Origin: Anniella stebbinsi
Lineage: Eukaryota; Chordata; Lepidosauria; Squamata; Anniellidae
Direction of reading: 5' to 3'
NCBI GenBank assembly: GCA_029215795.1
Contig: JARDYH010000007.1
Coordinates: 74,659,763 to 74,723,762 of the forward strand
DNA length: 64,000 bases
Position 1 is the stretch's first letter. Each line of letters starts with the position of its first letter. The position numbers were made by a program, and so were the translations under genes. Positions 23,301-36,781 of this stretch are shown here, one piece after another. The notes under the pieces are model-generated. The model had not been told where the DNA came from, did no database searches, and saw nothing but the letters and a program-made list of their open reading frames with translations.

Positions 23301-23921
23301 CCATTCTGTGGATGCTCACCTGGAAGTCTGCTTGCCAAATGAAGGGTGCTGGACCACAAGAAAATTAGCAAAGGCAAGCCCATAAAATAAATAAATAAAT
23401 AAATAATGACTAAACGTAATAAATGAAGGAGAGTTTCTTACCATTTGACCACCTTTACCAAGGAGACTTGACAGTTTCTATAAGTGGGGGGGGGAAGACA
23501 CCACCATCATAAATATGAACAGCAATCTCAATTCTTGGATAACCAAATCCTTATGTAAGCAAAAGGAAATTCCCGTGATGAACAAAAAGAAGGTATCAAC
23601 CTTTTTTTCTTTTCATATCAACGGGAAAATTGTGCATTTCTCTGCACATTGTTTAAATGTGCACACTTTCCCCCTTTCAATTAAAGAATGAAATGCATTA
23701 AAAAACAAAAACAAAAGAGCATTTTAAAGTGCATATTTCTTTTTTAAAATGCATTTTCAGTATGTGATTGCAAGTTCAGGAATATCCGGTCTTTTTCACG
23801 AAAATGCATTTGCACTTATGTTCAGGGTTGCAAACAGGGGAAGTCCTGATGATTTGTGAACAGAAACATAATGCTTGCTCATCCCTACCCAACACTGGAT
23901 GCATCAGCTGGATAGGGATGT

Positions 23922-23966
<45 letters not shown>

Positions 23967-26900
23967 CCAAACAAGCAAGATGAGAGGAAGACATTGGGAT
24001 CATCCAAAATAACTAAGTAAGATTATTTGCAAATTATAGTATTGCCCCAAAAGAACTCCAAATGGAGGGCTTCTTACCGACATAGGGTTGCCTCCTCCTC
24101 CTCCCCCTCCAAGCAAAGCCAATGGGTTCTACAAAGAAAGGAAAACATAGTCATCCTTCTTTAATACCCAGGTTCATGCTTTCATCTTGGATATGCCTTC
24201 TGCGATTAATTTGCTGCTGCCTCTAACTGCAGCCATGATGATTTGCTCCAGCAACGGGTTGCCAACCTGTGTTAACTGCTAAAGTCCACAAGAAGACCAG
24301 TAATAACCTGGCAGGTTTCCCTGAAAGAAAGACTTGCTGCCACTATCTGGCCATGCTTCCCAGAATCCTTTGCAGCATGCTGCAGTTCCACAACAAATCA
24401 AGCAAGCTGATGGGAAAAGAGCATGCTAACGCTGGAAAATTTGAATGCCTCTTGTAATGTAGTTAGGTTTCAGGCTTTTATGGTTTTAAATTTTGTATAT
24501 TAGTTTCTAAATGTTCAATGTTTTTAATTTATGTGAACTGCCCAGAGAGCTTTGGCTATGGGGCAGCATATAAATGCAAATAATATTAATAATAATAAAA
24601 GTGCTTGTGACTAGCTAAGAGCTCTTGGAGGGAAGGCATGTCCCTCCTAAATATCTCTCCAGGCTTTTTTAGAGTTGTTTTGGACTGTTTACTAGGGATC
24701 TGCTCGGCCAAGATTATCGTAATGCATTGTTATTGGAAATTCCAGTAGAATTTTTTTTAGGATCCAATAATATTGTAGGTATTCTGTATTGGATCGGATA
24801 TCCAATATTTAATTTGGAGTATTTTGCCCAATAGAGTTGCTTTTTGAGACAGAAATGCCAATAATTTCTGTATTTTAAAAGTTAGAGACTTGAAACTTGG
24901 TCACAGTGCTTATGGAATATGCCTAAGTATGTGTATGAAATTTCAGAACAATCCCTCCAACCCTATATTTTATATGATTTTTTAAAACAATTGTCACACT
25001 TTGAAAGCAATTGGGAGGCCCAGTCAAATATAGAACGATCTTTAAAAGATTCATATAAAATCAAGGGTTTGAGCAATTGCTCTGAAATGTAATACACATG
25101 ACTAGCAATAGACAAGCTGCATTGGGGAAAAAAATCAAGTTTCAAACTTTTAAAATGATGAAGTTACTGGGGGTGGGGCTTTTGCGGGATCTATAACTTT
25201 TTTATTTTTAAAGATAGAGACATGCAACTTGGGGAGCTAGGACTAGCAACATCCCATCTGCAAAGTCCAACAGGTTTCATGTCTCTATCTTTTAAAATAA
25301 AAAAGTTACACCCATTGAAGTTCTTTAAGGAAAGTGTATGTGTCTACCGTCTAATACTTTTTAATATAACTTTTCTATTTTTTAAGTTAGAGACTTCAAA
25401 GTGTCCCCTTCAGAACAATCCCTTTACCCCTGTATTTTATATGAATTTTTGAAAGATCATGCAACTTTTTGACAGTTCTGAATGCACGTGGCTTAGCTGT
25501 CAGACAGACAGAGCTGTCAAAAGTTGCACGATCTTTAAAAAAAATCATATAAAATACAGGGGTGGTGGGATTGTTCTGAAATGTCATACACATCCTTAGG
25601 CATATACCATAAGCATTGTGACCAAGTTCAAGTCTCTAACTTTTAAAACACAGAAGTTACAGGCTTATTTAGATGGCAGTCTGATGATCTGAAAAAATCC
25701 AATATAATCGGACTGAAATTTTTTGGATCTGATAATTATTGGGGGTATTTCTATTGTATCGTTATCGTTAATCGGATATCCGATAACGCCATTATTGGAT
25801 TGTTATCGGACATCGGAATGATACTATACACATCCCTACTTTTTACTATACCTTCATTAGTTTATGAGTTTTGTTTTCTGGTGGGGTGGTGGTGGTAAAT
25901 TGCCTTGGTTAGTTTCAGACAGGTGGTATATGAATAAAAACATTAACAATAAAATGAAAATGTCAGCAGAAATAAAAATAAAAATAAATTCCTAGCTTGC
26001 TGAGGATGTATTGGGGATTTATTGAGGTGAGAAAAAAATGAAGAGGTCAGCCACATTTCAGAATGGCATCTGGCTTCATGACAAGATGAGCACTGAGACT
26101 GAAATGGAAGTTTCCTTACCAAACCTCCTCCTCCTCCTCCTCCTCCAAGGCCCTACAATGGAGAAAAACAGTGTCAACCTTTCCCATGCACATCCTCATG
26201 GACCTGACTGACATGGCTTGATTTGTTATTGGGTGAAGAAATCTGCCTGTTGCTCTGAAAAGAGGTTTTATTTGCCCCAGACTCTGCTACCATCTTGGGA
26301 CCCTCCCCATGGCATTTTTAATTTCAAGATGGTGACATTTCTATTTGAGGCAGCTTTTCATTTTCCTTTATTTCTACAAGAAAAAGGCCTCTGGCATGCT
26401 CAAATTCTTTGTTATTGTTGTTGTTGTTGTTTTAAAACCATTCAGGGAAACCGTCGGGGTTCCTCAGAAGTCTCCGAGGAGATCAATAATGGCAGGCAAG
26501 TTTCTCTGAAAGACACCTTTCACACCATGACTCTAGAATATTTCCCAGAATGCTCTGCAACATCCAGGGCTTCCACAGGAGTCAACAAAAGATTCCCTAG
26601 CTGAACAGGCAAGCTGATGCAGAAAGAGCTCCCTCCAGCCAGAAGGCTTGAATGCAACTGGTATAGTATTCTGCTCTTGACATGCATGTGATTGGCAGCT
26701 CTTTCTGGGTAGGGCTGTCCCTGTCTAATGTTCATGCAGTTCCTAGCTTGCTGAGGGCTCGGATTGTATTTGGTGACTCTCATCGCGATTCTCTCGGGCT
26801 TCCCGAAATGTTTCCAAATGACTCCTGCCTCCACAACAATGAGAACATAAGGACTAGAACTCTAGTCACATTCCAAACATGTCGGGATATCCTATGGAGA

Positions 26901-28091
26901 AGGGGGAGTGAAGCCATGTTTCTAGTCCTATTCCCAACCATGGATGCCCTGCCCCATTGCCATCCGTTCATCCAGTGTGGATTTCTGCAAAGGGGAGCCA
27001 ATGCGCAAGCAGCTACTCATGCTTAGGCAATGCTGTTTGTAGACACCCTCACTGAATGCCCAGATCGCAAGTGGGATCTGGGCATCATCAGGAGTGGGGA
27101 CTGTGATACAGTCCCACTACATCTCCTCCACATTATAATCCTTAATGAGAGATAACACTGGTATAAGACTAGAACAGATGGTAGTTTACTAACACTCTGA
27201 CACAGGATGAGCAACCTCACCCCTGCCTATGCCACTTGCTGCTCGCTGCTCACCACACTCCCACTGGTTGCCTGACCCTGTTGGCCATGTGTGGTGAACC
27301 ACCGAACAGTCATTGGACACCTGGTGAGTGGCGCGCGGCGTCCACTCCTCTGCCAAGCTAAACAATGGCATTTCAGCCGTTTCTGTAAAGAGGCCGACTT
27401 ACGCTAAATTACAGGTGTAAATGTTAAGTTTGCATAAATTAGGGTGACCATGTGAATAGGAGGACAGGGCTCCTGCAGGAGTTACACTAGAGTGACCAGA
27501 TACAAAAGAGGGCAGGGCTCAAAAGAGGGAATTTCACCAGGTGCTGCATGCATACAAACAACACCTGCTGAAATTCCCTTTTCAATACAACCGTTACAGA
27601 TACAGGAGCCCTGTCCTCCTTTCCATAGGGTCACCCTACAAATGGGCTTCTTTGCAACCACCGTTTGAGCAAAATTGCTCTTTACGGAAAACTCTGAGCC
27701 TCCATTTTGCAACTTTGCAGACCAGCAGGGACCACTGTGCTTGTCCGACTTGGCTCCAGTCTGGACACTCAAACTAGCAAGAACTTACCGAGCATCAAGC
27801 TCCAACTGGATGCTCACGACATCCCTACTCTGACACACGGCCACCATTCCCAAGCAAACTCCCAAAGGTCTACAAGAATTTTGGAATGCTAACAGAACAG
27901 AGACTATAATGGGTAACTTCTTACCGAAAGAGCTCCTAGATTTTCAAACATGGCCTGAAAGGGAAAAAAATGTGTTCAAGTTTGTTTTAACTGTGCATGT
28001 TTTAATTTTTAAAGCTGCATTGAGTCCCAGTATTGGGGAAAAGGTGGGATATAAATAAATGAAGAAGAAGAAGAAGAAGAAGAAGAAGAAG

Positions 28092-28122
<31 letters not shown>

Positions 28123-31100
28123 TCCTCTTTTTTTCATGGTAGACAGGAAATGAAATTTCACTCAAATGTCACAACACTACAGAATGTTAATCAACTTTGG
28201 GGATGGTGAACTCCATCCATAATTTGCTTTTGAAATAGAACAGTTCACTAATTTTACATCATAACTTTAATTATCAACATCAACAACATAGTTTCAGGAT
28301 GACTTCTGACTTCATAACAAGAATTAGCCCTGCTAGTTCCTTACCAAAGGATTACCGCCGCCTTCTTCATCACCACCTCCAATTCCACTAAGCATAGACA
28401 GCAAGCCCTAAGAGGAAGAAAAGAGCATCATCATCACCAATGCAACATTATCTATGTCTTCATCTTGGCCATGGGCTACATCAGGTATAGGCAATCTGGT
28501 GACCTCCAGATGTTTTGGACTAGTTATCAAGAGCCATACTGGCCTTGTCTTGTGGGAGTTGTGGTCAAACATCTCTGGAAAGCACCTTAGTGCATATCCC
28601 TGCTCCTGTGATGAGGTTTTTGGTATCCCAGTCATCCGTGAAGGGGTTGTAGGTGTCTCAGGTGATGCTACCATGTTGTGACTCTCTCTGGGGATCATGA
28701 GTGGATGGGTGCTATTGCAGTCATGTCTAGCTTGTGGGCTCGCGGTGTCTAGGTATCGTGCATTCCAGTACTTTGTCCCTCAGCTGTGGAATTCACTCCC
28801 CCTGCCACTGTGTTTGACCAAGAGTTTGGAGGAGTTCCAGAAAGGTTTGAAACCCTTTCTTTTTCAATGGAGGGGGTTGGCTGGTTTTTCCTGAGATAGA
28901 GCATGCAGATGGTCCTTGTGGTGGCCACGACACATTTTATATGGGTTTTATTTTAAGGTTTTAAATCCAGTTAAGGTATTTTATTAGAATTATTGCTTTT
29001 ATTGCATTTTTGTAAATTGCTGACCTATTCTATCTCATGTACAGTGCTTTGTTAGAAAGCGCAATATAAATCATTATTATTATGATTATTATTAATTTCC
29101 ATTGGGGCATCTGGTTGGGCACTTCAGAAAAGAATACTGGACTAGAAAGCTTTTGGTATGATATTGCATGGATGTTCTTAATTTCTCCTAAAGCCGAAAA
29201 ACATTTCACAATGATAGCAATACAGGCACTAGAATGGATAGTTCCTTGCCACAAGACCCTGAAGTTTCCCCTATAATGAAAAAGAAGAGCATTCAAGCTT
29301 CGTTTTCATGGTAGGTATGAAATGAACACTTGCCCAAATGTGATAACATGGAATAATTCATATCAACTTTTAAAATTTTGAACCTCTTTTGGAGTTGGCT
29401 TTTGAGATTCAGCTTCAACTGAACACTTTAAAGCATTACATTTTAACGGTTTGAGGAAATTTAAGGCAATAAGGGTAGATGGTAAATTGCTATATTAAAA
29501 CCCTTTTCCCAATTTTCCATCCCAAATCTGGTTCTTGATAGCGCTAAAATAAACTTCAAATTCAGAAATGTTGGAGTTGAAGTTCTGCCTTAGGCCTTCT
29601 GTTGGATATATACCTTTTAATCTTTGTGTGTGTGTGTAAAACACTCTTTGGTCGTGCAAATTTATTTAAACTCTTTTTGAAATCACCCTTCAATTGTATT
29701 ACCAGCATGATTTCAATAAGAAAACAACAGAAATAACAAAACGATTGTTGAAAAGTGTGTTTGCATGTGCATGCATTTGTGTAGAATGTGTGGACAGCAT
29801 GAAGCTGTCCACCACCACCACTACCAGTGATGGCATTCAGCTGAAGGGCAGTGGGGAGAAACTCTCCATTTAAAAATACACATTTCTGGCTTGCCATCAA
29901 AATTCAGCAATGGTGGTCAGGACTATTTATCCTGAAACAAGCCTCTTTATCCAATGGTGCTTTGCCACCAAATTGCAGTGGCATATCCCGAATTTCTGCT
30001 TTCAAATGGAGTCTTCCCCCTGCCGTACCATTGCCACACCATCACAGTAATATGTTCCATGCCAGATGGAATGAGAACAGAGGGAGTCTATGTTGGGGTT
30101 TGGGGCAGGGGCAATACTGCCCTCAACCCCCAGAAGTTGCCCAGACTGGGTATTGATCTCTGTGTGTGTGTACACCGTAGGGCTGAATTCACGTTCAGAG
30201 GAATTCTTGAGGGGGTATGTTCTAGTGATGGGTGGAGCTGAATGGAAAAAGGGGTTGGGCTAAATATTCCCAAAAAAATCAGCAGATTTGAATTTAAAAC
30301 AGTTCTGCCTGTAACTGACCCTTAGCAGAGGCATTGCAACCTTAAGAATGTGGAAAACGATGACACAGACAAAATGGGACACCACAAAATGATTGGTGGT
30401 TGGGAGAAAAGGGGTGGGAGCAGGAGAAGTGGGTGGGGCAATCCGAGAACCCAATCTGAAATCTCAGGGCAAAGCTTACACCCCAGATGCCTGTTGAGGG
30501 GGGTCCTTTAGGAGGTGGGGCTTAGAGCCCCATGAGGGATGGGATGGATTGAGGTGCCCCATGGGAAAAAATGGGCACACAAAAGTGAGAATGGGAATGT
30601 TATTAGCTTCTTAAGGGATTCCTCAATACCAACAGAAGGGACAGATTACAGAAGGTCCAAACAACCCAGAAAACCTCTGCCAAGCAGCCCTGTGAGAGTG
30701 CAATGGTGTCAGAGAAGAAGGCTTCTTTGCCAACATCGCAAGCCACTTTGTGCAGACTCATGTTAGGTCAAATTTGCTGCAAGTCTAGCCATCTTCCTTC
30801 TCACTTTATTATCCTCAGCACCCCAGAATCCTGTTGGATCATCATCCTCCTGTCCCAGTGAGAAAGGAAAGCCACATCAAGGGTGCTCTACAGGCCTGGA
30901 CGATGATACATTAGAACAGGTCCATGGTTGATACGGTGGCCAGGAAACAGGTCTACCACCAACAAGGCAATCACAGCATGAACATTTAACATCCCTCAAA
31001 GTTAACATCTTTGGTATCCTCAACATTAAATCCTAGACCACCTCTACCAACTCAGGTGGAGACCTGTTGGGGACTGGAGTGGGACGGGTGGTTAAACCAC

Positions 31101-34100
31101 CGGAAACACTAAGCTGTACGGAGCCTCCAACATAGCAAACAAACATTCAAAATTTGTATTGAATTGGACTGGGATTCTGGAAATGGAGAGGGAATTCTGA
31201 TGGATGACAGCAACAACCACTCCTCCTTTCTTCCACAAGGAAACTCAAAGAGGTTAATGGACTATTTATGTGCAAATGTATGAGTAATGTAATAATTTTG
31301 AAAATGATTGAGACAATTTCAATGCTATACAATGAGATGCTAACTATAATGACAGAACTTGTAGACAGAACATGTAACAGTGGAATAAGAATAAACATCC
31401 AGCTTTTCGACACTGAGGGATGGGATCACCATCAGACCAAGTTCTCCCAAATACCTCCTTAAAAATCCATAAGTTTGCTGAGCACCAGAATAAGTGTAGT
31501 AAACATGAATACTCAAGTATGAACCAGTCTCATCTATATTTCCTGGACAAAAGCGGGGACCAGAACTTAGGCCATCAAGAGTTTTCATATTCTGACACAG
31601 TCCGTGGCTCTACAAAGTGTCAGAAACACTTTTTTGAACTGTATCTTTTGCACCAAAATACAATACAGAACTACTACTTTGTTTTCGGTTAACTTCTGAC
31701 TTCATGACAAAATAGCCCTGACATAGACATGGATATTTCCTTACCATAGGACCTTCGCCACCCCCTTCTTCATTACCATCACCATCACCACCGCCTCCTA
31801 AAAGCATAGGCAACATGGCCTACAAAGAAGAAAAGAGCATCATCCTCTGTAATGCACATCATCCAGGGTAGGCACCCTCTTGCCCTCCAGATGTTTTGGA
31901 AGACATCATCATCATCATCATCATCACCTCCATCATAAACTTCTAATGCCGTGGTGTTCATCCTGTAATTGGGGGAACCTGGGGTTCCTTGGAACTCCTT
32001 GAGAAGATCAGTAATGGGGAGCAGGCTCCCCTGATGGACAGCTTTCATACTGCTGTCCTACAATACATTTCCCAGAATCCTTTGAAACATTTAGGGGCCC
32101 CAGGGTGGAAGTACATGGAGTCATCAGCTAAATAGGCAAGTTGCTTTAAATAACTTTCATCAAGATTGAAAGGTTATGAGTTTAGTAGAGATGGGTGAGT
32201 TCCCCTACACCCTGCTCACATGCCGCTTACCAGGCTCCTACCACTTGCCCCAATCTTGCTGGGCATGTGGGCCTGAGCTGCTAGATGGTCCATGGGCACC
32301 CAGCAATTTTCTGCAAAATCATGGGTAAGCTATTTACAGGAATCATTGCACAAATTGGAGGCCATATATCACATGATATTCATAAAATTGCAGGAGTAAA
32401 TAGTCTAAATGGAAAAACAGGAAGGGGCGAGCTTGCCCGACTCGAGTTGGGCGAGCCATGGACCCACGAGGTGGCCTCTGGGGAGGATGGTGGTGGATGT
32501 GGGTGGGAAGTCTGCTAGACTCCTGAACCTGGTCAGGCACTTGTGGCACCGAACAGGGTCACCACATCCAATATCAGAATGAGCATGTGTGAAGGGTTGA
32601 GGCCTACACAGGCTTGGCTTTGGTTTAGGCCTGAAGGCCTGGAAGGCCTCTGATGGGAAGGGGGCAGTCCTAAGTTTCATTTTCCCCTAAAGGAGTTAAG
32701 TTCCATTTCTCCAGTTTTCAGTTACCGATTGTAGGTTTCAGTTTCTGTATTAGGGTATATAAACAGTGGCGATAACTGCATGGTGTGGTGGTTGTGGGAA
32801 AAGAGAGAGCTGGAGAGAGACTGTGGAAGAAGGACAAGGCCTGAAAAGAAGGCTAGAAGAGATGCTTGGCTTAACTGCAGGTGAAAGTTAGGTTAGAGGA
32901 TTCTGCAGTTTTACATATTTTACATATGCCTTTATAAGTTTTACAGATCTGTTTGACTAAATCCCTTACATTTGTGTGAATTTTGCCTTACCTTATATAA
33001 AATAGTAAATTGTTGTGGTTAAAACCTTGTTGTTCAGAGTGTCATTTTCACCATGCCTAAGGCCTAAGGCCTAAACTCCACCTTACAGAGAGGGGAAGGT
33101 GAGAGGTAAAAACTAAATTCCTGAGGTAAAGAGGGGCTCTTAAAGAGACAAACATCTTTAAGAAGCTGATCTAGGGGTCCAGGTACAGGTGGAACCTTGA
33201 CATATGGTGTTAGCGGTGGGATTCTAATAACAGTGAAATTTGGTAAAGCCTTAAATACTTAAAGAGTATTTAAGGCTTTACCAATAGAGCTGAAAAAGGC
33301 AGTATATATTTTATTTTTGGGCCTCCAGAGTAAGGAAAAAGATAGGCTAGCAGTATGAGCCAGTACCTCTCCATGAACAAAATTGCTCTGATTCAGTAAT
33401 GTGAAAAGGGCAATTTGCCATGGGAAGAGAAAACAGCAGAAGAACTTGAAGTTATGCAGATCTCCCATGCGGCAGTAGCTGGAGCTGATTCTTCAAATCC
33501 CAGTACAGCAAGGCCCACCAGTTCTGTGGACTCCCAAGCAAAAGAATGGCAGAACTGCGGATGTTGGCCAAGCAGAAGGAAGAAGAGACCAAGTTAGAGT
33601 GGGAGCGGATCCGGCAGGAAGAGGAACAACGCAGGCTGCAAGAGGCACAATTAAAGCCCAAGAGGAACAACGCAGACATGAGGAAAAGATGATGCAGCTG
33701 AGACAGGAGCAACCTGCCAAGGTCACCCCCAAAGACTTCACAGCATGCACCCCTGGAGAAGAACCACAGGTGTTTCTGACCCCCTTTGAATGGGCGGTGT
33801 TGAAGTGGGGACTGCAGGAGGGTGAATATATGAATTTTGTGCCTAATTTGATCAAAGGGGAGCTGGCAGAAATTTATAACAGTATGCCAGAGGGTGGAGC
33901 TATTACCTATGTTCAGTTTAAAAAAACTGTGTTCAAAAGGTTCAGGTTGGGTCCAGAGCAATTTAGGAAAAAGTTTAGAAGGTTAAGACTTCAACCTGGT
34001 AAATCTATGCTAGAGTTTGGAGCAAAACGAAAAAAACCCTGCTAGTAAAATGGCTGGATGAAGCTAAAGCTGATAGCAGGGAAAAGGTGCTAGAAATAAT

Positions 34101-36736
34101 GGCTCTAGATCAGTTTTATTTTCGGTTGCCCAGGGAAATAAAGCAGAAGATTCAGGATAAAGATAAGGATCCTGAAACCATAAGCCAAGCTACTGAAATG
34201 GCAGACAAACTGATTGAAAACCAGGAAGGGTTAGGCCCCAGGATTGAGTCTGAGAAGAAGCAGGGAGAAAGCCCAGGGAAAAGGGGGTTTAAAAATCCTC
34301 CAACTTATTCCTTTTACCCCAGGGATAGAGCCTGCTATTCATGTGGTCATACAAGCCATATCAAGAGTAACTGTCCTGAGGTACAGACACCATTACCAGC
34401 TAAATCAGTCATTCCTAAACCTGAACAAAATAAGCCCCCAAGGTGTAGCAAGTGTCAAAAAAATCCTATAATTGTGGTTTCCTGATTACAAACCAGGAAG
34501 AGGTTAATAAACAGTTTAAAGAGCCTGTTTACGTTAAAGATAAAACCATCATGGCTATGTTAGATTCCGGGGCAGACATTTTTATTTTTAAAGAATTAAG
34601 CATGAAACTTGGCCACATTATAGATGGGTTTGAGATGCTTATGAGTGAGAAATTACAGAAGCATCAGTGCAGGCATTTTGGGGCTCTGACATTTTGAGAA
34701 ATGAACCAAGAATGCCTATAACTTCTTTATTTTTAAAGATCCACACATGAAGCTTGGCCACATTGCAGATGGTACATTGGTACTCATGTGTGTGAAATTT
34801 CAGAAACATAGGTGCAGGCATGTAGTGGCAAGGCATTTTTGAAGAATCAGTTGCATTGGGGAAAGGAAGGTAATGCCTTTAACTTTTTTATTTTTAAAGA
34901 TAGAAGCATGAAACTTGGCCACATTGGAGATGGCATGTAGGTAGTTATGTGTGAGAAATTTTGGAAACATGGGTTCAAGTGTGTAGTGGCAAGGTATTTT
35001 TGGAAAAATGAGGAAAGAAACACCTTTATCTTTTTTATTTTTAAGGATAGAAGCATGAAACGTGGCCACGTTGCAGATGGGTTTGAGGTACATATGTGTG
35101 AGAAATTTGAGAAACATAGGTGCAGGCATTTTGTGGCCATGAATTTTTTTACTTTAAAAGTTCCATAAGTTCCAAAACAGTGATGGGAGAAGGCGGGGGT
35201 GGGTGGGTGCTGTTTGACAGCTGTCAAACCCACTGTTTTGGAACTTATGATGGAGGCTCCAGATGGACGCAGACACCTGCTGGACTGTGAAGATGTTCAA
35301 AATGTGGAGGGAGTAAAGGTGAATCTGTCAGACCTGCGACATCTCTAAACAACAAAAATTATCCTGCTTTAATTTAACTTCCAACTTCATGTCAAAAAAC
35401 AGACCTGACATAGACATGGATATTTCCTTACCATAAGAGCTTCACCACCTCCGCCACCCCCTTCTTCGCCATCACCACCACCGCCTGCTGAAAGCATTGG
35501 CAGCAGTTTCTGCAAGGAAGAAAAGAGCATCATCCTCTGTAAAGCACATCATCATGATTCTGTCTTGGTCATGCTTTAGTCAGATTAGACAAGCTGTTGC
35601 CCTCCAGATGTTTTGGAAGCCATCACCACCATCATCATCTTCTCCGTCATAGTCATCTAGTGCAGTGGTGTTCATCTTTTCATTGGGGGAATCTGGGATT
35701 CCTTGGAACTCCTTGAGAACATTCAGGACCTCCAGGGTGGAAGTTCAGGGAGCCGTAACTAAACAGGAAATTTGCTTTGAATACCTTTCCTCGAGACTGA
35801 AAGGTTAGCATATTTGAGTTTGAGTGGAGATGGGTGAGCTCCCCTACACCCTGCTCAGATGCTGCGCGCTGCCTCCCACCACTTGCCCCAATCCTGGTGG
35901 GCATCTTATGTTCTCCTGAAGCCTACAAAGATTTCACAGTGATAACAATGTAAGTAGTAGAATAGTTTCTTACCCCAAGGTTTTTTAAATTCCCCATCAT
36001 GCCCTACAAGGAAAAGAAAAAGAAAAAAGTTCACTCTCCATATTTCTCGTAGACATGGGTTTGCAAAGCACTCTTTGGTTGTGCTTATTGAGTTTAAGCA
36101 CTTTTATGCCACCCTTCCATTGTATTCCTGCACGGATTGGCTAAATAATAATAAAAAAATACAAATAATAAAATATTTGTTATAATTTGTGTGTGTTTGT
36201 CTGTGTGCATCTATGTGCAGTTCAGGGATGGATAGAATGCAGCCCGTGAGCCTCAGGCTGACAGCACAACCAGCGCTCTCAAATCCAGCAGCATCAGAGT
36301 AGGGCGAATTCTCCACTGAAAAGCACAAATTCGTGGTTAGCTGAAATTTGGCAGTGGTGTTAAAAGAAAGAAATAGCCGCCCTTTTTTCTAACTGTGCTT
36401 CACTGCCAAATTTCAGTAGCAAGCCCTGAATGTCTTCTATCGAAAGGAGCCTTCCCCCCCTCCCCACATCACTGCTGCAACAGCAAAGTTTAGCAAATTC
36501 AGTGGCGGGTGGACCAGGAGAAGAAGAATGCCCTAGTTGGACTATGAATCCTCAATCCCTGGACTTTGGCCACCCTTGATACATTTATTTATGTATTTAT
36601 TTACTTATTATTTTTATTTATTTATCTTATATCCTGCCATTTTTCCTCCTAGGATCCCAAGGCAGCATATATAATCCCCCTCCTCTCTATTTTATCCTCA
36701 CAACAACAACCCTGTGAGGTAGGTTAGGCTGAGATA

Positions 36737-36781
<45 letters not shown>

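Noticed and set aside
34847..35233. 128-codon minus-strand ORF (also at 40,136-40,558)
   Set aside because: Antisense of the ~150-bp tandem repeats; periodic composition explains the open frame.
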